A stretch of DNA of 8,531 bases from Clostridiaceae bacterium (lineage in GTDB: Bacteria; Bacillota; Clostridia; Saccharofermentanales; DTU023), in assembly GCA_012800135.1 (NCBI GenBank), contig JAAZJV010000271.1:1-8531 (forward strand), in the 5' to 3' direction. The notes beneath the pieces are model-generated. The model searched no databases and was not told the origin of the DNA. It saw only the letters and a list, made by a program, of their open reading frames with translations. Within the stretch, counting starts at the first letter, position 1; each line of letters starts with the position of its first letter. Of this stretch, positions 1 to 6,563 are shown in pieces. Made by a program: the position numbers and the translations under genes.

Positions 1-54
1 ACTCTCTATCCGACAGAATGCTTCCGGCCGTTGGCGGTAATACTCTCTATCCGA
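1..54. repeat. 13-nt direct repeat pair at the window edge
   Basis: The 13-mer actctctatccga occurs at 1-13 and again at 42-54, a period of 41 nt. It lies downstream of the minus-strand aminotransferase gene, in non-coding sequence. The array may continue beyond the left edge. A 7-bp inverted repeat (52-58 with 94-100) is also present but has a long loop and no T-run, so no convincing terminator is visible here. Confidence 0.4.
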
Positions 55-122
55 TCGCTTTTGATTTTTCAGGCATATCCTAATCGTCGTCCGGCGATCG
101 TGTCAGAAGCTTGAGCAAAGTA

Positions 123-1376
123 TTACCGGTACATTTCCGGATGATTGCGCCTTATATCTTCGAAAGATGCGCGTGCAACGTTGTATGTTTCCTCAAAGTC
201 TTCATCGGAAAGCGCACAGTTCACGAAGAGGTTGTGATGGCTGCTTATGAATACGCCGCGCGGCACCATGCCGCCGGTCAATTCCTGCATGAGGAACGAG
301 GAATCGTCATCGTCAAGTGTTAGGAAAGGCATCGAAAGCTCACCGGTCACGTTGAGTTTGAAACCGCAATCCGAAGCCGCTGTCTGCATAGCATGAGCAA
401 ATTTTTCGCCGTTGGCCTTTAGAATCGCCGGTCCGTCGATTTCGTGTAAAAGCGTAATACACTTGATGGCGGCTGCCATAGGAACAGCGGACAGCCAATA
501 GCTTCCCGTCGTGAAAACAGAGCTTACTGCGCTCTTCAATGCCGCGCTGCCGCATAGAGCCGAGATGCTGTAACCGTTAGCAATCGCCTTGCAGAAGCAG
601 ATAAGATCCGCTTTGAAGCCATAGTAATAGTCTGATCCGCGGAGATCTAGTCGGAAACCGCAACGCACGTCGTCGCAAATGAGGACAATACCCAGTTTTG
701 TGCAAAGATCTCGCACCGTTTTCCAGAAATCAGGAAGCGGGAGCTGAGACGGATCAATCGCTCGGTGATCGTAAGGAGTCGAGATAACGCCGGCAATTTC
801 ATTCGGGTAAGCATCAAGCACCTTGCGGAACGTATCGATATCGTTGAACGGAATCGTGATGATGTTGTCGACATCTTCGAAAAGGACGCCGGGATAACCG
901 ACATCAAGCATCCACGGCATCACGCCGTGATATCCTCCGACAAATTTGACGATCTTTTTACGACCGGTCGCGGCGCGCGCAGAGATCATCGCGAGATTTG
1001 TCACATCGGTGCCGTTCTTGCAGAACATCGCCCAATCTGCGCTGTCAACGGTGTCAACCAAGAGTTCCGCCAACTCCACCATTTTCGCAGAGGGAAGCGT
1101 TACACAATTGCAGAGATCCATTTGCTCCTTCGCTGCTGCATCAACCTCCGGATGGTTATACCCGAGAATGTTCGGTCCGTAAGCATTCAGGTAGTCAATA
1201 AAACGGTTTCCGTCGATATCCCAGAAGTAGGAGCCTTCTGCGCGATCCACATAGAAAGGATAGGCGCTGACCGGAATGAAACAGCCGTTTGCCGGACCCA
1301 TGTGACCGTAAATGCCGGCGGGAATCACCTTTACAGCACGGTCAAAGAGAGCTTTACTTTTTTCATACGTATACAT
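123..1376 (-). CDS. Class III (GSAM-like) PLP-dependent aminotransferase
   Basis: A 417-residue protein of aminotransferase class III fold type I, most like glutamate-1-semialdehyde 2,1-aminomutase and related enzymes (usual length about 420-450). Visible family motifs: the CKNGTDVTNLA segment near 119-129 (phosphate-binding turn), ARAATGR at 133-139, GGYHG at 147-151 (the aromatic that stacks on PLP), CDDVRCGFR at 234-242 with Asp235 as the probable pyridine-nitrogen ligand, and Lys263 in the FCKAIANGY motif as the probable Schiff-base lysine. The usual Gly-Gly-Pro after that lysine is altered (ANGYSISA), so a HemL role is not assured; no other haem gene is in view. The start is preceded by GAGAGGA about 9 nt upstream. 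It lies 17 nt downstream of the SCP2-like gene on the same strand, so the two are probably co-transcribed. The protein looks cytosolic. The substrate cannot be named from sequence. Confidence 0.88.
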   Translation of the reverse strand: MYTYEKSKALFDRAVKVIPAGIYGHMGPANGCFIPVSAYPFYVDRAEGSYFWDIDGNRFIDYLNAYGPNILGYNHPEVDAAAKEQMDLCNCVTLPSAKMVELAELLVDTVDSADWAMFCKNGTDVTNLAMISARAATGRKKIVKFVGGYHGVMPWMLDVGYPGVLFEDVDNIITIPFNDIDTFRKVLDAYPNEIAGVISTPYDHRAIDPSQLPLPDFWKTVRDLCTKLGIVLICDDVRCGFRLDLRGSDYYYGFKADLICFCKAIANGYSISALCGSAALKSAVSSVFTTGSYWLSAVPMAAAIKCITLLHEIDGPAILKANGEKFAHAMQTAASDCGFKLNVTGELSMPFLTLDDDDSSFLMQELTGGMVPRGVFISSHHNLFVNCALSDEDFEETYNVARASFEDIRRNHPEMYR

Positions 1377-1393
1377 CGTTTCAGTCCTCTCTA

Positions 1394-2152
1394 TTACCCA
1401 AGGTAGTTCGGCACCAGACCGAGCAGCCTGTTCAAATTGTCGATCATGGGAATCCTGCCCCGGAAAGCGAGCGCTCCCGTACCAATGCAGCCGAAGCTGT
1501 CGAGCGTTCCGTTCAAAATGCCGGAGGCCGTCTCCATAGAATCAAAAAGCATGAGTGCGCGCGCATTGTGATTTTTGCCTTTGAACGTCTCTAACCTGCC
1601 CTGTTGGCAATGAAGCTGAATGGCAAACTCATCACCGACAACAATGTTGATTATGCCGTCTTCGATGTGACGCGCGACATGCATAGCGATTTTATCGTAT
1701 CGAGCGATCTCAGGAATCGCATAAAATGCCGTGTAAGCGAGCATTTTTGTGCTGGCGTCTCGATAACTCTTGTCGTTTTGAAGACGTTCCGTGTCCGGTT
1801 GCAGATAGTAAGATAGGCGATCTGCCAAAGCGGTAAACGTCTTCTTTAAAAATGATATGTGTCGCAATCCTTTAGTAGGTATCGGATTTTTCTTTCCCTC
1901 AATCATAAGGTTTAGGTGTTCGTGCGACGTGAATCGAAGGTTCATATCATACGACAGTCCATCACCTCGAGAGGCCTTGCAAGTGCCCTGTTGAAAGGCC
2001 AGCACCATCTTATCAATCTCCGGCACAGAAAATTGGATTGCCACATTCGATGCGGCAATAAGTTCCTTCGACGTTACATCCAATTCACATAGATTTTCCA
2101 TGTTCCGTAGCACGGCATGTACATTGCACGCCGCCTTAGCTTTTTCATTCAT
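1394..2152 (-). CDS. SCP2 sterol-binding-domain-like protein (probable tandem)
   Basis: A 252-residue protein with no membrane segment or signal peptide. The C-terminal part (about 164-251) shows the pattern typical of SCP2-type lipid-carrier folds: an Ile/Val-rich strand, a small-residue helix ETASGILNGTLDSF, then GTGALAFRGRIPMIDNLNRLL and a terminal helix. The N-terminal part (about 37-117) has a comparable order: IQFSVPEIDK, a glycine turn, a LRFTSHEHLNLMIEGK segment and a helix ending LSYYL. It may therefore hold two SCP2-like units. SCP2 domains carry lipids or other hydrophobic ligands in a tunnel; the ligand here is unknown. The gene is first in an operon with the class III aminotransferase, suggesting that the pair acts on one hydrophobic or carrier-bound substrate (inference). 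A GAGGAGAGGA Shine-Dalgarno region lies about 11 nt before the ATG. The family call is by pattern only; a distinct uncharacterised family remains possible. Confidence 0.6.
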   Translation of the reverse strand: MNEKAKAACNVHAVLRNMENLCELDVTSKELIAASNVAIQFSVPEIDKMVLAFQQGTCKASRGDGLSYDMNLRFTSHEHLNLMIEGKKNPIPTKGLRHISFLKKTFTALADRLSYYLQPDTERLQNDKSYRDASTKMLAYTAFYAIPEIARYDKIAMHVARHIEDGIINIVVGDEFAIQLHCQQGRLETFKGKNHNARALMLFDSMETASGILNGTLDSFGCIGTGALAFRGRIPMIDNLNRLLGLVPNYLG

Positions 2153-2206
2153 CGTCGATCACATCCTCTCCTCACGGTGCGCTGCTCGAAAAACACTAAC
2201 TCGCAT

Positions 2207-2230
2207 CATAGAGCGAGCGCTCACTCTATG
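2207..2230. promoter_or_regulatory. 24-bp palindromic operator
   Basis: The left arm catagagcgagc and right arm gctcactctatg are reverse complements with a single mismatch (positions 2214/2223). The dyad has no spacer and a GAGCGCTC core, the architecture usual for TetR-family operators. It begins about one base after the predicted start site of the minus-strand operon, where a bound protein would block initiation or clearance. No TetR gene lies in the window, so the regulator would act from elsewhere. Confidence 0.65.
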
Positions 2231-2238
2231 GTATTGTT

Positions 2239-2267
2239 AATGTAATATGAAATGTAGGGAGTGTCAA
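2239..2267 (-). promoter_or_regulatory. Sigma-A promoter of the SCP2-aminotransferase operon
   Basis: Read on the minus strand: perfect -35 TTGACA (2267-2262), a 17-bp spacer, and -10 TACATT (2244-2239, 4 of 6). Transcription would start near 2232, directly against the palindrome at 2207-2230, leaving a leader of about 80 nt before the ATG at 2152. Confidence 0.7.
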
Positions 2268-2339
2268 CTGTTTTTTTGCATTCTGCATATCAAAACATGT
2301 AAAATCGATCGGCTTTTGATGCACTTGTTAGAAAAAACA

Positions 2340-2368
2340 TTGTCTCTTTGCAAGAAAGCTGATAATAT
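2340..2368 (+). promoter_or_regulatory. Possible promoter for pntAA
   Basis: TTGTCT (2340-2345), a 17-bp spacer, and TAATAT (2363-2368), with an overlapping GATAAT at 2361-2366. Both elements are imperfect, but the stretch is A/T-rich and sits about 40 nt before the pntAA start, divergent from the minus-strand promoter. No clear operator of its own is seen. Confidence 0.45.
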
Positions 2369-2409
2369 TAGTTAGCTTTATCCGACAGCAACGATGTGGA
2401 GGTAGTTGT

Positions 2410-3576
2410 ATGATCATCGGTATCCCAAAGGAAATTATGCCCGGTGAGGATCGTGTGTCCTCGTCACCGGCAACCGTCGCTCAAATGGTTAAAGACGGGC
2501 TTACGGTTCTCGTCGAAAAAGGAGCAGGAGATGGCGCCTTCTATCATGATGATGCTTATATGGAAGCAGGCGCAGAGGTCGTCTCTTCGGCGCAGGAGTT
2601 ATACGATCGCTCAGACGTTATCCTTAAAGTTAAAGAACCTTTGTTCAACCATGACGTTAACAAGAGCGAAGTCGACATGATGCATAAAGGACAGCTTCTG
2701 ATCACCTTTATTCACCCTGCGGCGCCCGCGAACCACAAGATGGTGCAGGAATTGGCCAACGCCGGTATCAACAGTCTCGCGATCGAAGGAGTTCCGCGTA
2801 TTTCACGTGCTCAAAAGATGGACGCGCTGACCTCTATGAGTACTTGCGCCGGCTATAAAGGCATTCTTCTTGCCGTGAACGCCCTCCCCAAATTTGCACC
2901 TCAGATGTTTACGGCTGTCGGCATGATTAAGCCGATCAATGTGCTCGTCATTGGCACCGGCGTCGGCGGGCTTCAAGCCCTTGCTACCGCAAGGCGACTC
3001 GGTGCAAAAACCTTTGCCGTAGACATACGGCCTGCTGCCATGGAAAATGCTCAGTCTCTTGGTGCGACTGTTATCGATGTTGAGGTTCCGCCTGAAGAGG
3101 CCATCGGCAAGGGCGGATATGCGCTCACCCTGTCGGAAGAGCGTCTCCGGCAAGAACGAGAAATTTTGGCTCAACATATCAAAGACATGGACATCGTCTT
3201 CTCATCGGCTCTTGTTCCCGGAGAACTTGCTCCAATTCTCATAACCGAAGATATGGTCAAGACAATGAAACCTGGCTCAGTGATCGTAGATATCTCTATC
3301 GATCAGGGCGGCAACTGCGAAATTACGCCGCCAGGCACTGTCGAAGTGAAGCACGGCGTGCATTGTTTCGGAATAAAGAATATTCCCGGCCTGCTTCCGG
3401 AAAGCGCAACGTGGCTCTACGCCCAAAACATCTACGCGCTCTTGAAATACCTTATTAAAGACGGTGAGATTGTCCTTGATCGCGACGATGAAATCATCAA
3501 AGACGCCCTTACCACTTACAACGGCGAACTCGTTCACGAGGGCACCCTCAAAGCCATTGAGAAGTTAGGCCATTGA
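2410..3576 (+). CDS. pntAA: NAD(P) transhydrogenase subunit alpha 1 (domain I, NAD(H)-binding)
   Basis: A 388-residue soluble dI subunit of the proton-translocating transhydrogenase, which exchanges hydride between NAD(H) on dI and the nucleotide on dIII at the cytoplasmic face. The N-terminal MIIGIPKEIMPGEDRVSSSP is the standard start of the AlaDH/PNT family. The segment RISRAQKMDALT carries the RQD loop (Arg130, Gln135, Asp138) that positions the nicotinamide at the dI-dIII interface; alanine dehydrogenases lack it. The Rossmann motif is GTGVGG (182-187), and Asp205 at the end of the second strand fits NAD rather than NADP. GGNCE and the IPGLLP loop (about 325-330) also match PntAA. The protein has no membrane helix, so the membrane part is supplied by pntAB. 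Start: ATG after GGAGG with good spacing. The gene is separated from pntAB by 377 nt, unusual for this operon. Confidence 0.93.
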   Translation: MIIGIPKEIMPGEDRVSSSPATVAQMVKDGLTVLVEKGAGDGAFYHDDAYMEAGAEVVSSAQELYDRSDVILKVKEPLFNHDVNKSEVDMMHKGQLLITFIHPAAPANHKMVQELANAGINSLAIEGVPRISRAQKMDALTSMSTCAGYKGILLAVNALPKFAPQMFTAVGMIKPINVLVIGTGVGGLQALATARRLGAKTFAVDIRPAAMENAQSLGATVIDVEVPPEEAIGKGGYALTLSEERLRQEREILAQHIKDMDIVFSSALVPGELAPILITEDMVKTMKPGSVIVDISIDQGGNCEITPPGTVEVKHGVHCFGIKNIPGLLPESATWLYAQNIYALLKYLIKDGEIVLDRDDEIIKDALTTYNGELVHEGTLKAIEKLGH

Positions 3577-3953
3577 TCTGCTGATCTATTTGCCTTTCCG
3601 GCATCTCGAGTCATGCCATAGTGACAGGTCTTGCCATGGCGGGAACTGTCGCCAAAAGATACACATCCGCAGGAGTCATTTGTAGCCATGGTGAGAGCTG
3701 AGACCACAAGAAGACTTGTGCCTGAATTAAAGGATTTCTCCAAGGTGCGCCGCGACAAAAAGCGGCGTTGCCTTGTCGGTTGAAGTCCTAACAGCAGCGT
3801 TGCCCTATTTGGTTGGAACTTTTGAAAGACAACTTTGACTTGTCGAATGAAAACTAATTGCAGGAGGGCTTTTCAGCCTAATCATAGAATTACCGGCCGT
3901 CGCTTCCGCGATATTGTGCAAGCGAACATAAACATTTCAAGGAGAGAGACAAT
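3577..3953 (+). promoter_or_regulatory. Structured non-coding gap between pntAA and pntAB
   Basis: No credible coding frame is present on either strand. The gap holds a series of local dyads: 3623-3650 (GACAG/CTGTC around a GCCATGGC core), 3705-3720 (CACAAG-AAGA-CTTGTG, perfect 6-bp stem), 3748-3767 (CGCCGC, 8-nt loop, GCGGCG, perfect) and 3828-3844 (GACAA, 7-nt loop, TTGTC). An imperfect direct repeat, gccatagtgacaggt / gccatggtgagagct, also occurs at about 3615 and 3685. None is followed by a T-run, so these are not standard terminators. A leader RNA, a processing site separating pntAA from pntAB expression, or decayed sequence are all possible; no known riboswitch class was recognised. Confidence 0.4.
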
Positions 3954-4262
3954 ATGACAACCACACAAGGCATCCTTCTTGCCGTTTTTGTTGTGGCGAC
4001 ACTCGTTGGTTATAAGATCATTAACCGTGTACCTAGTCTTCTTCACACGCCGCTCATGTCCGGAATGAATGCCTTTTCCGGAGTCACAGTGCTTGGCTGT
4101 CTGTCAGCAACAGCGCTGGCGGCACACTGGGGAAGCAAGACATTAGGATTCATCGCAATCGTACTGGCCATGATTAACGTCGTCGGAGGATTCGGCGTAA
4201 CCGACCGCATGTTGAGAATGTTCCATCACAGCGACCAGCAAAAAGAAGGGAATAATGAGTAA
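3954..4262 (+). CDS. pntAB: NAD(P) transhydrogenase subunit alpha 2 (membrane domain)
   Basis: A 102-residue membrane subunit that completes the proton channel with PntB. Three hydrophobic segments are visible (about 6-23, 37-56 and 60-80). The diagnostic motif SLLHTPLMSGMNAFSGV is present; its His31 matches the channel-lining His of the alpha 2 subunit described for the Thermus thermophilus enzyme (His42 there, from memory). The C-terminal GGFGVTDRMLRMF is also standard. The tail (HHSDQQKEGNNE) is polar. The start has a strong AAGGAGAG site 7 nt upstream. The stop TAA overlaps the next start as TAATG, so translation of pntB is probably coupled. Length is typical (about 95-110 residues). Confidence 0.95.
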   Translation: MTTTQGILLAVFVVATLVGYKIINRVPSLLHTPLMSGMNAFSGVTVLGCLSATALAAHWGSKTLGFIAIVLAMINVVGGFGVTDRMLRMFHHSDQQKEGNNE

Positions 4263-6400
4263 TGTTGTTACAAGCATTTTCCCTTTCAGGCGTGTCATTG
4301 CCACTCTTATTAAGTGTTGAATCGGGAATCTCTAAGCACGATATCATCTACTACGTCTGCGCCGGTATTCTAACACTCCTCGTACTCGTCGGTATCGCCA
4401 TGATGAGCAAGGTGGAGAAAGCTGTCGCTGGAAACCGTCTCGGAGCCGTCTCCATGCTGCTTGCCATTCTGTTGACGCTCTGGTATTTCGATATTTTCAG
4501 TGCTGTTGAGTGCTGGATAGCTATGCTGGTCGGCACAGTTATCGGGATCGTCATTTCCATCAAAGTCAAAATGATTGAAATGCCGCAGATGGTAGGCTTG
4601 CTCAACGGTTTCGGCGGAGCGGCGTCAATGCTATCCGGTATCCTGACGCTTATCGCGTCATCCCCGCAGACTGATATGTTTTCTCTTGTCACTGCCGGAC
4701 TTGCCATTTTTGTCGGTTCGCTCACCTTTACAGGCAGTGTCGTCGCCGCAGGTAAACTGGCCAAATGGCTGCCGCAAAAACCGGTCATACTAAAAGGCCA
4801 TCAGAGCTGGACGATACTGACGCTTTTGCTCTCCCTAGCGACAGTGATACTCCTCGCACTTCCTAATGTTCTTGCCAGCACACCGCTCAAAGCCCTCTTT
4901 ATTATTCTATGCGCTATCCTTTCCGGCTTGTTTGGTGTAATCTTCTCAATCCGGGTAGGCGGGGCGGATATGCCGATCACCATCTCGCTGTTGAACTCTC
5001 TTTCCGGCGTCGCCGGTTCGATTGCCGGTATGGCGATCTCTGACCCGCTTCTCGTCGCGGTCGGGGCGATTGTCGGTGCTTCCGGACTTCTCTTGACGCA
5101 AATCATGTGTCGCGCGATGAACCGTCGCCTAGGCGATATTCTGCTCGGGAAGACTTCAACGCCCGCGATAAAAGCTGACGCGAAAAAAGATTCTTCTAAG
5201 GAAGATGATAAAGCCGACGCAGCTACCGATGAAGCTCTCACAGACTCAGCCCCTGAAAAGGTGCTGACACCTGTTGAACAAGGCGGCCGCCTGCTTGCTG
5301 ACGCCAAGAAGATCATCATCGTGCCGGGTTACGGCATGGCGCTCTCGCAGGCACAATCTTCGGTCAAACAGTTGACATCCGAGTTGGAGCAAGCCGGCCG
5401 GAACGTCGAATTTGCCATCCATCCAGTCGCAGGGCGCATGCCGGGACACATGAACGTGCTGCTTGCGGAAGTCGATATTCCGTATGACAAACTCCATGAG
5501 ATGGACGATATCAACGAAGACTTCAAGGATGCCGACGTGGCTCTTGTGATCGGCGCCAACGACGTCGTTAATCCCGCGGCCAACACAGCGGAAGGCACGC
5601 CGATCTACGGCATGCCGATCCTCAACGTCGCCGATGCGAAGAATGTCATCATCTGCAATTTCGACACTCAGCCCGGATACGCCGGTGTCGACAACCCTCT
5701 TTACGATGAGGAAGAAAACACGCACGCCGTCCTCGTGCTCGGTGACGCGAAAGACTCTCTCCGCGAAATCTCTGAAGCTTATCGCGAAGCCTGCAAAGGT
5801 TTAGAAGACACTTATAGAGCTGGCGATACTGCCGTGGAAGATGCTCCTGAAAAGATGCTTACTCCGGTCGAACAAAGCGGTCGGCTGCTCGCAAATGCCA
5901 AGAAGATCATCATCGTGCCGGGTTACGGCATGGCGCTCTCGCAGGCACAATCTTCGGTCAAACAGTTGACATCCGAGTTGGAGCAAGCCGGCAGGAACGT
6001 CGAAATTGCAATCCATCCTGTCGCAGGACGCATGCCGGGACACATGAACGTGCTACTTGCCGAAGTCGATATTCCGTATGACAAGCTTCACGAGATGGAC
6101 GATATCAACGACGACTTCAAGGACGCAGACGTGGCGCTTGTGATCGGCGCCAATGACGTCGTCAATCCCGCGGCCAACACAGCGGAAGGCACGCCGATCT
6201 ACGGCATGCCGATCCTCAACGTCGCCGATGCGAAGAACATCATCATTTGCAATTTCGACACTCAGCCCGGATACGCCGGTGTCGACAATCCGCTGTACGA
6301 TGAGGAAGAAAACACGCACGCCGTCCTCGTGCTCGGTGACGCGAAAGACTCTCTCCGCAGTATCGCCGAAGCTTACCGCGAGGCATGCCAAGACAACTAA
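4262..6400 (+). CDS. pntB: NAD(P) transhydrogenase subunit beta with duplicated domain III
   Basis: A 712-residue beta subunit; the usual length is about 460. Residues 28-282 are the dII membrane part with about nine helices, including the conserved RVGGADMP (231-238) and LLNSLSG motifs. Asn115 replaces the E. coli channel His91, a change I recall from the T. thermophilus enzyme. A charged linker (about 297-330) leads to dIII copy 1 (331-511), a 17-residue linker, and dIII copy 2 (529-709). Each copy keeps GYGMALSQAQ, HPVAGRMPGHMNVLLAE and GANDVVNPAA. In both, the KRS segment that binds the NADP 2'-phosphate is replaced by NFD, followed by PGYAGVDNPLYDEEE, with no Lys or Arg nearby. The ATG at 4262 overlaps the pntAB stop (TAATG); an out-of-frame ATG at 4255 sits closer to the AAGGG site but opens only a short frame. 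About 20 residues precede the region matching other PntB starts, so the start is moderately secure. Confidence 0.93.
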   Translation: MLLQAFSLSGVSLPLLLSVESGISKHDIIYYVCAGILTLLVLVGIAMMSKVEKAVAGNRLGAVSMLLAILLTLWYFDIFSAVECWIAMLVGTVIGIVISIKVKMIEMPQMVGLLNGFGGAASMLSGILTLIASSPQTDMFSLVTAGLAIFVGSLTFTGSVVAAGKLAKWLPQKPVILKGHQSWTILTLLLSLATVILLALPNVLASTPLKALFIILCAILSGLFGVIFSIRVGGADMPITISLLNSLSGVAGSIAGMAISDPLLVAVGAIVGASGLLLTQIMCRAMNRRLGDILLGKTSTPAIKADAKKDSSKEDDKADAATDEALTDSAPEKVLTPVEQGGRLLADAKKIIIVPGYGMALSQAQSSVKQLTSELEQAGRNVEFAIHPVAGRMPGHMNVLLAEVDIPYDKLHEMDDINEDFKDADVALVIGANDVVNPAANTAEGTPIYGMPILNVADAKNVIICNFDTQPGYAGVDNPLYDEEENTHAVLVLGDAKDSLREISEAYREACKGLEDTYRAGDTAVEDAPEKMLTPVEQSGRLLANAKKIIIVPGYGMALSQAQSSVKQLTSELEQAGRNVEIAIHPVAGRMPGHMNVLLAEVDIPYDKLHEMDDINDDFKDADVALVIGANDVVNPAANTAEGTPIYGMPILNVADAKNIIICNFDTQPGYAGVDNPLYDEEENTHAVLVLGDAKDSLRSIAEAYREACQDN
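5252..5794 (+). repeat. Domain III repeat, copy 1
   Basis: Encodes PntB residues 331-511. It aligns without gaps to copy 2 at an offset of exactly 594 nt (198 codons). By hand count there are 42 nucleotide differences in 543 (about 92% identity) and 8 amino-acid differences in 181. Perfect blocks are 5303-5398, 5570-5643, 5654-5694 and 5702-5764. Confidence 0.95.
5846..6388 (+). repeat. Domain III repeat, copy 2
   Basis: Encodes PntB residues 529-709. Relative to copy 1 the protein changes are Val to Met, Gly to Ser, Asp to Asn, Phe to Ile, Glu to Asp, Val to Ile, Glu to Ser and Ser to Ala; the remaining nucleotide differences are synonymous. Substitutions cluster at the two ends, while the interior contains long perfect blocks. 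Confidence 0.95.
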
Positions 6401-6411
6401 TTCAATTATTG

Positions 6412-6441
6412 GAAAGCGAGGGATCAAAATCCTTCGCTTTC
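6412..6441 (+). terminator. Hairpin after pntB, probable terminator
   Basis: A 12-bp stem (gaaagcgaggga with tccttcgctttc, one G-T wobble) closes a 6-nt loop, starting 11 nt after the pntB stop. No run of T follows (taaacacag), so it may be a weak terminator or a transcript-end stabiliser instead of a strong intrinsic terminator. Confidence 0.55.
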
Positions 6442-6525
6442 TAAACACAGTAAAGCCGCCCAATACAAGTTCGCATGGTCATGATCGACGAAGAAGTGGT
6501 TGAAAAAGTGTGGGAACCAATACAC

Positions 6526-6563
6526 ATTCACACGATCAATTAATTTGACAAGATCGTGTGAAT
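6526..6563. promoter_or_regulatory. Perfect 12-bp inverted repeat, likely operator
   Basis: Arms attcacacgatc (6526-6537) and gatcgtgtgaat (6552-6563) are perfect reverse complements with a 14-nt A/T-rich spacer. The -35 box of the following promoter lies inside the spacer and the right arm occupies the -35/-10 interval, so a protein bound to both arms would cover the promoter. It is best read as a DNA operator for the DtxR-like gene downstream, possibly autoregulatory. Confidence 0.6.

Noticed and set aside
1..54. CRISPR array
   Set aside because: Only two copies of a 13-mer are visible, too short for a CRISPR repeat, and no cas gene is present.
765..1406. 213-residue plus-strand frame
   Set aside because: It is antisense to the aminotransferase, has no family motifs and no promoter or convincing ribosome site; the opposite strand carries clear class III motifs.
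2410..3576. Alanine dehydrogenase for the 388-residue protein
   Set aside because: The N-terminus fits the shared family, but the RQD loop (Arg130, Gln135, Asp138) and the neighbouring pntAB and pntB identify a transhydrogenase dI subunit.
3835..3890. Promoter for pntAB inside the gap
   Set aside because: TTGACT at 3835 has no suitable -10 at 16-18 bp, and TAGAAT at 3885 has no -35 at the right distance.
4351..6463. Several minus-strand frames of 80-172 residues opposite pntB
   Set aside because: They are shadows of pntB. The frames opposite the two dIII copies resemble each other only because the DNA is duplicated.
6475..6543. 22-codon frame after pntB
   Set aside because: No ribosome site and no recognisable similarity; it runs into the operator repeat.
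6526..6563. Terminator for pntB
   Set aside because: The perfect dyad lacks a T-run and is interleaved with a good promoter; the hairpin at 6412-6441 is closer to the pntB stop.
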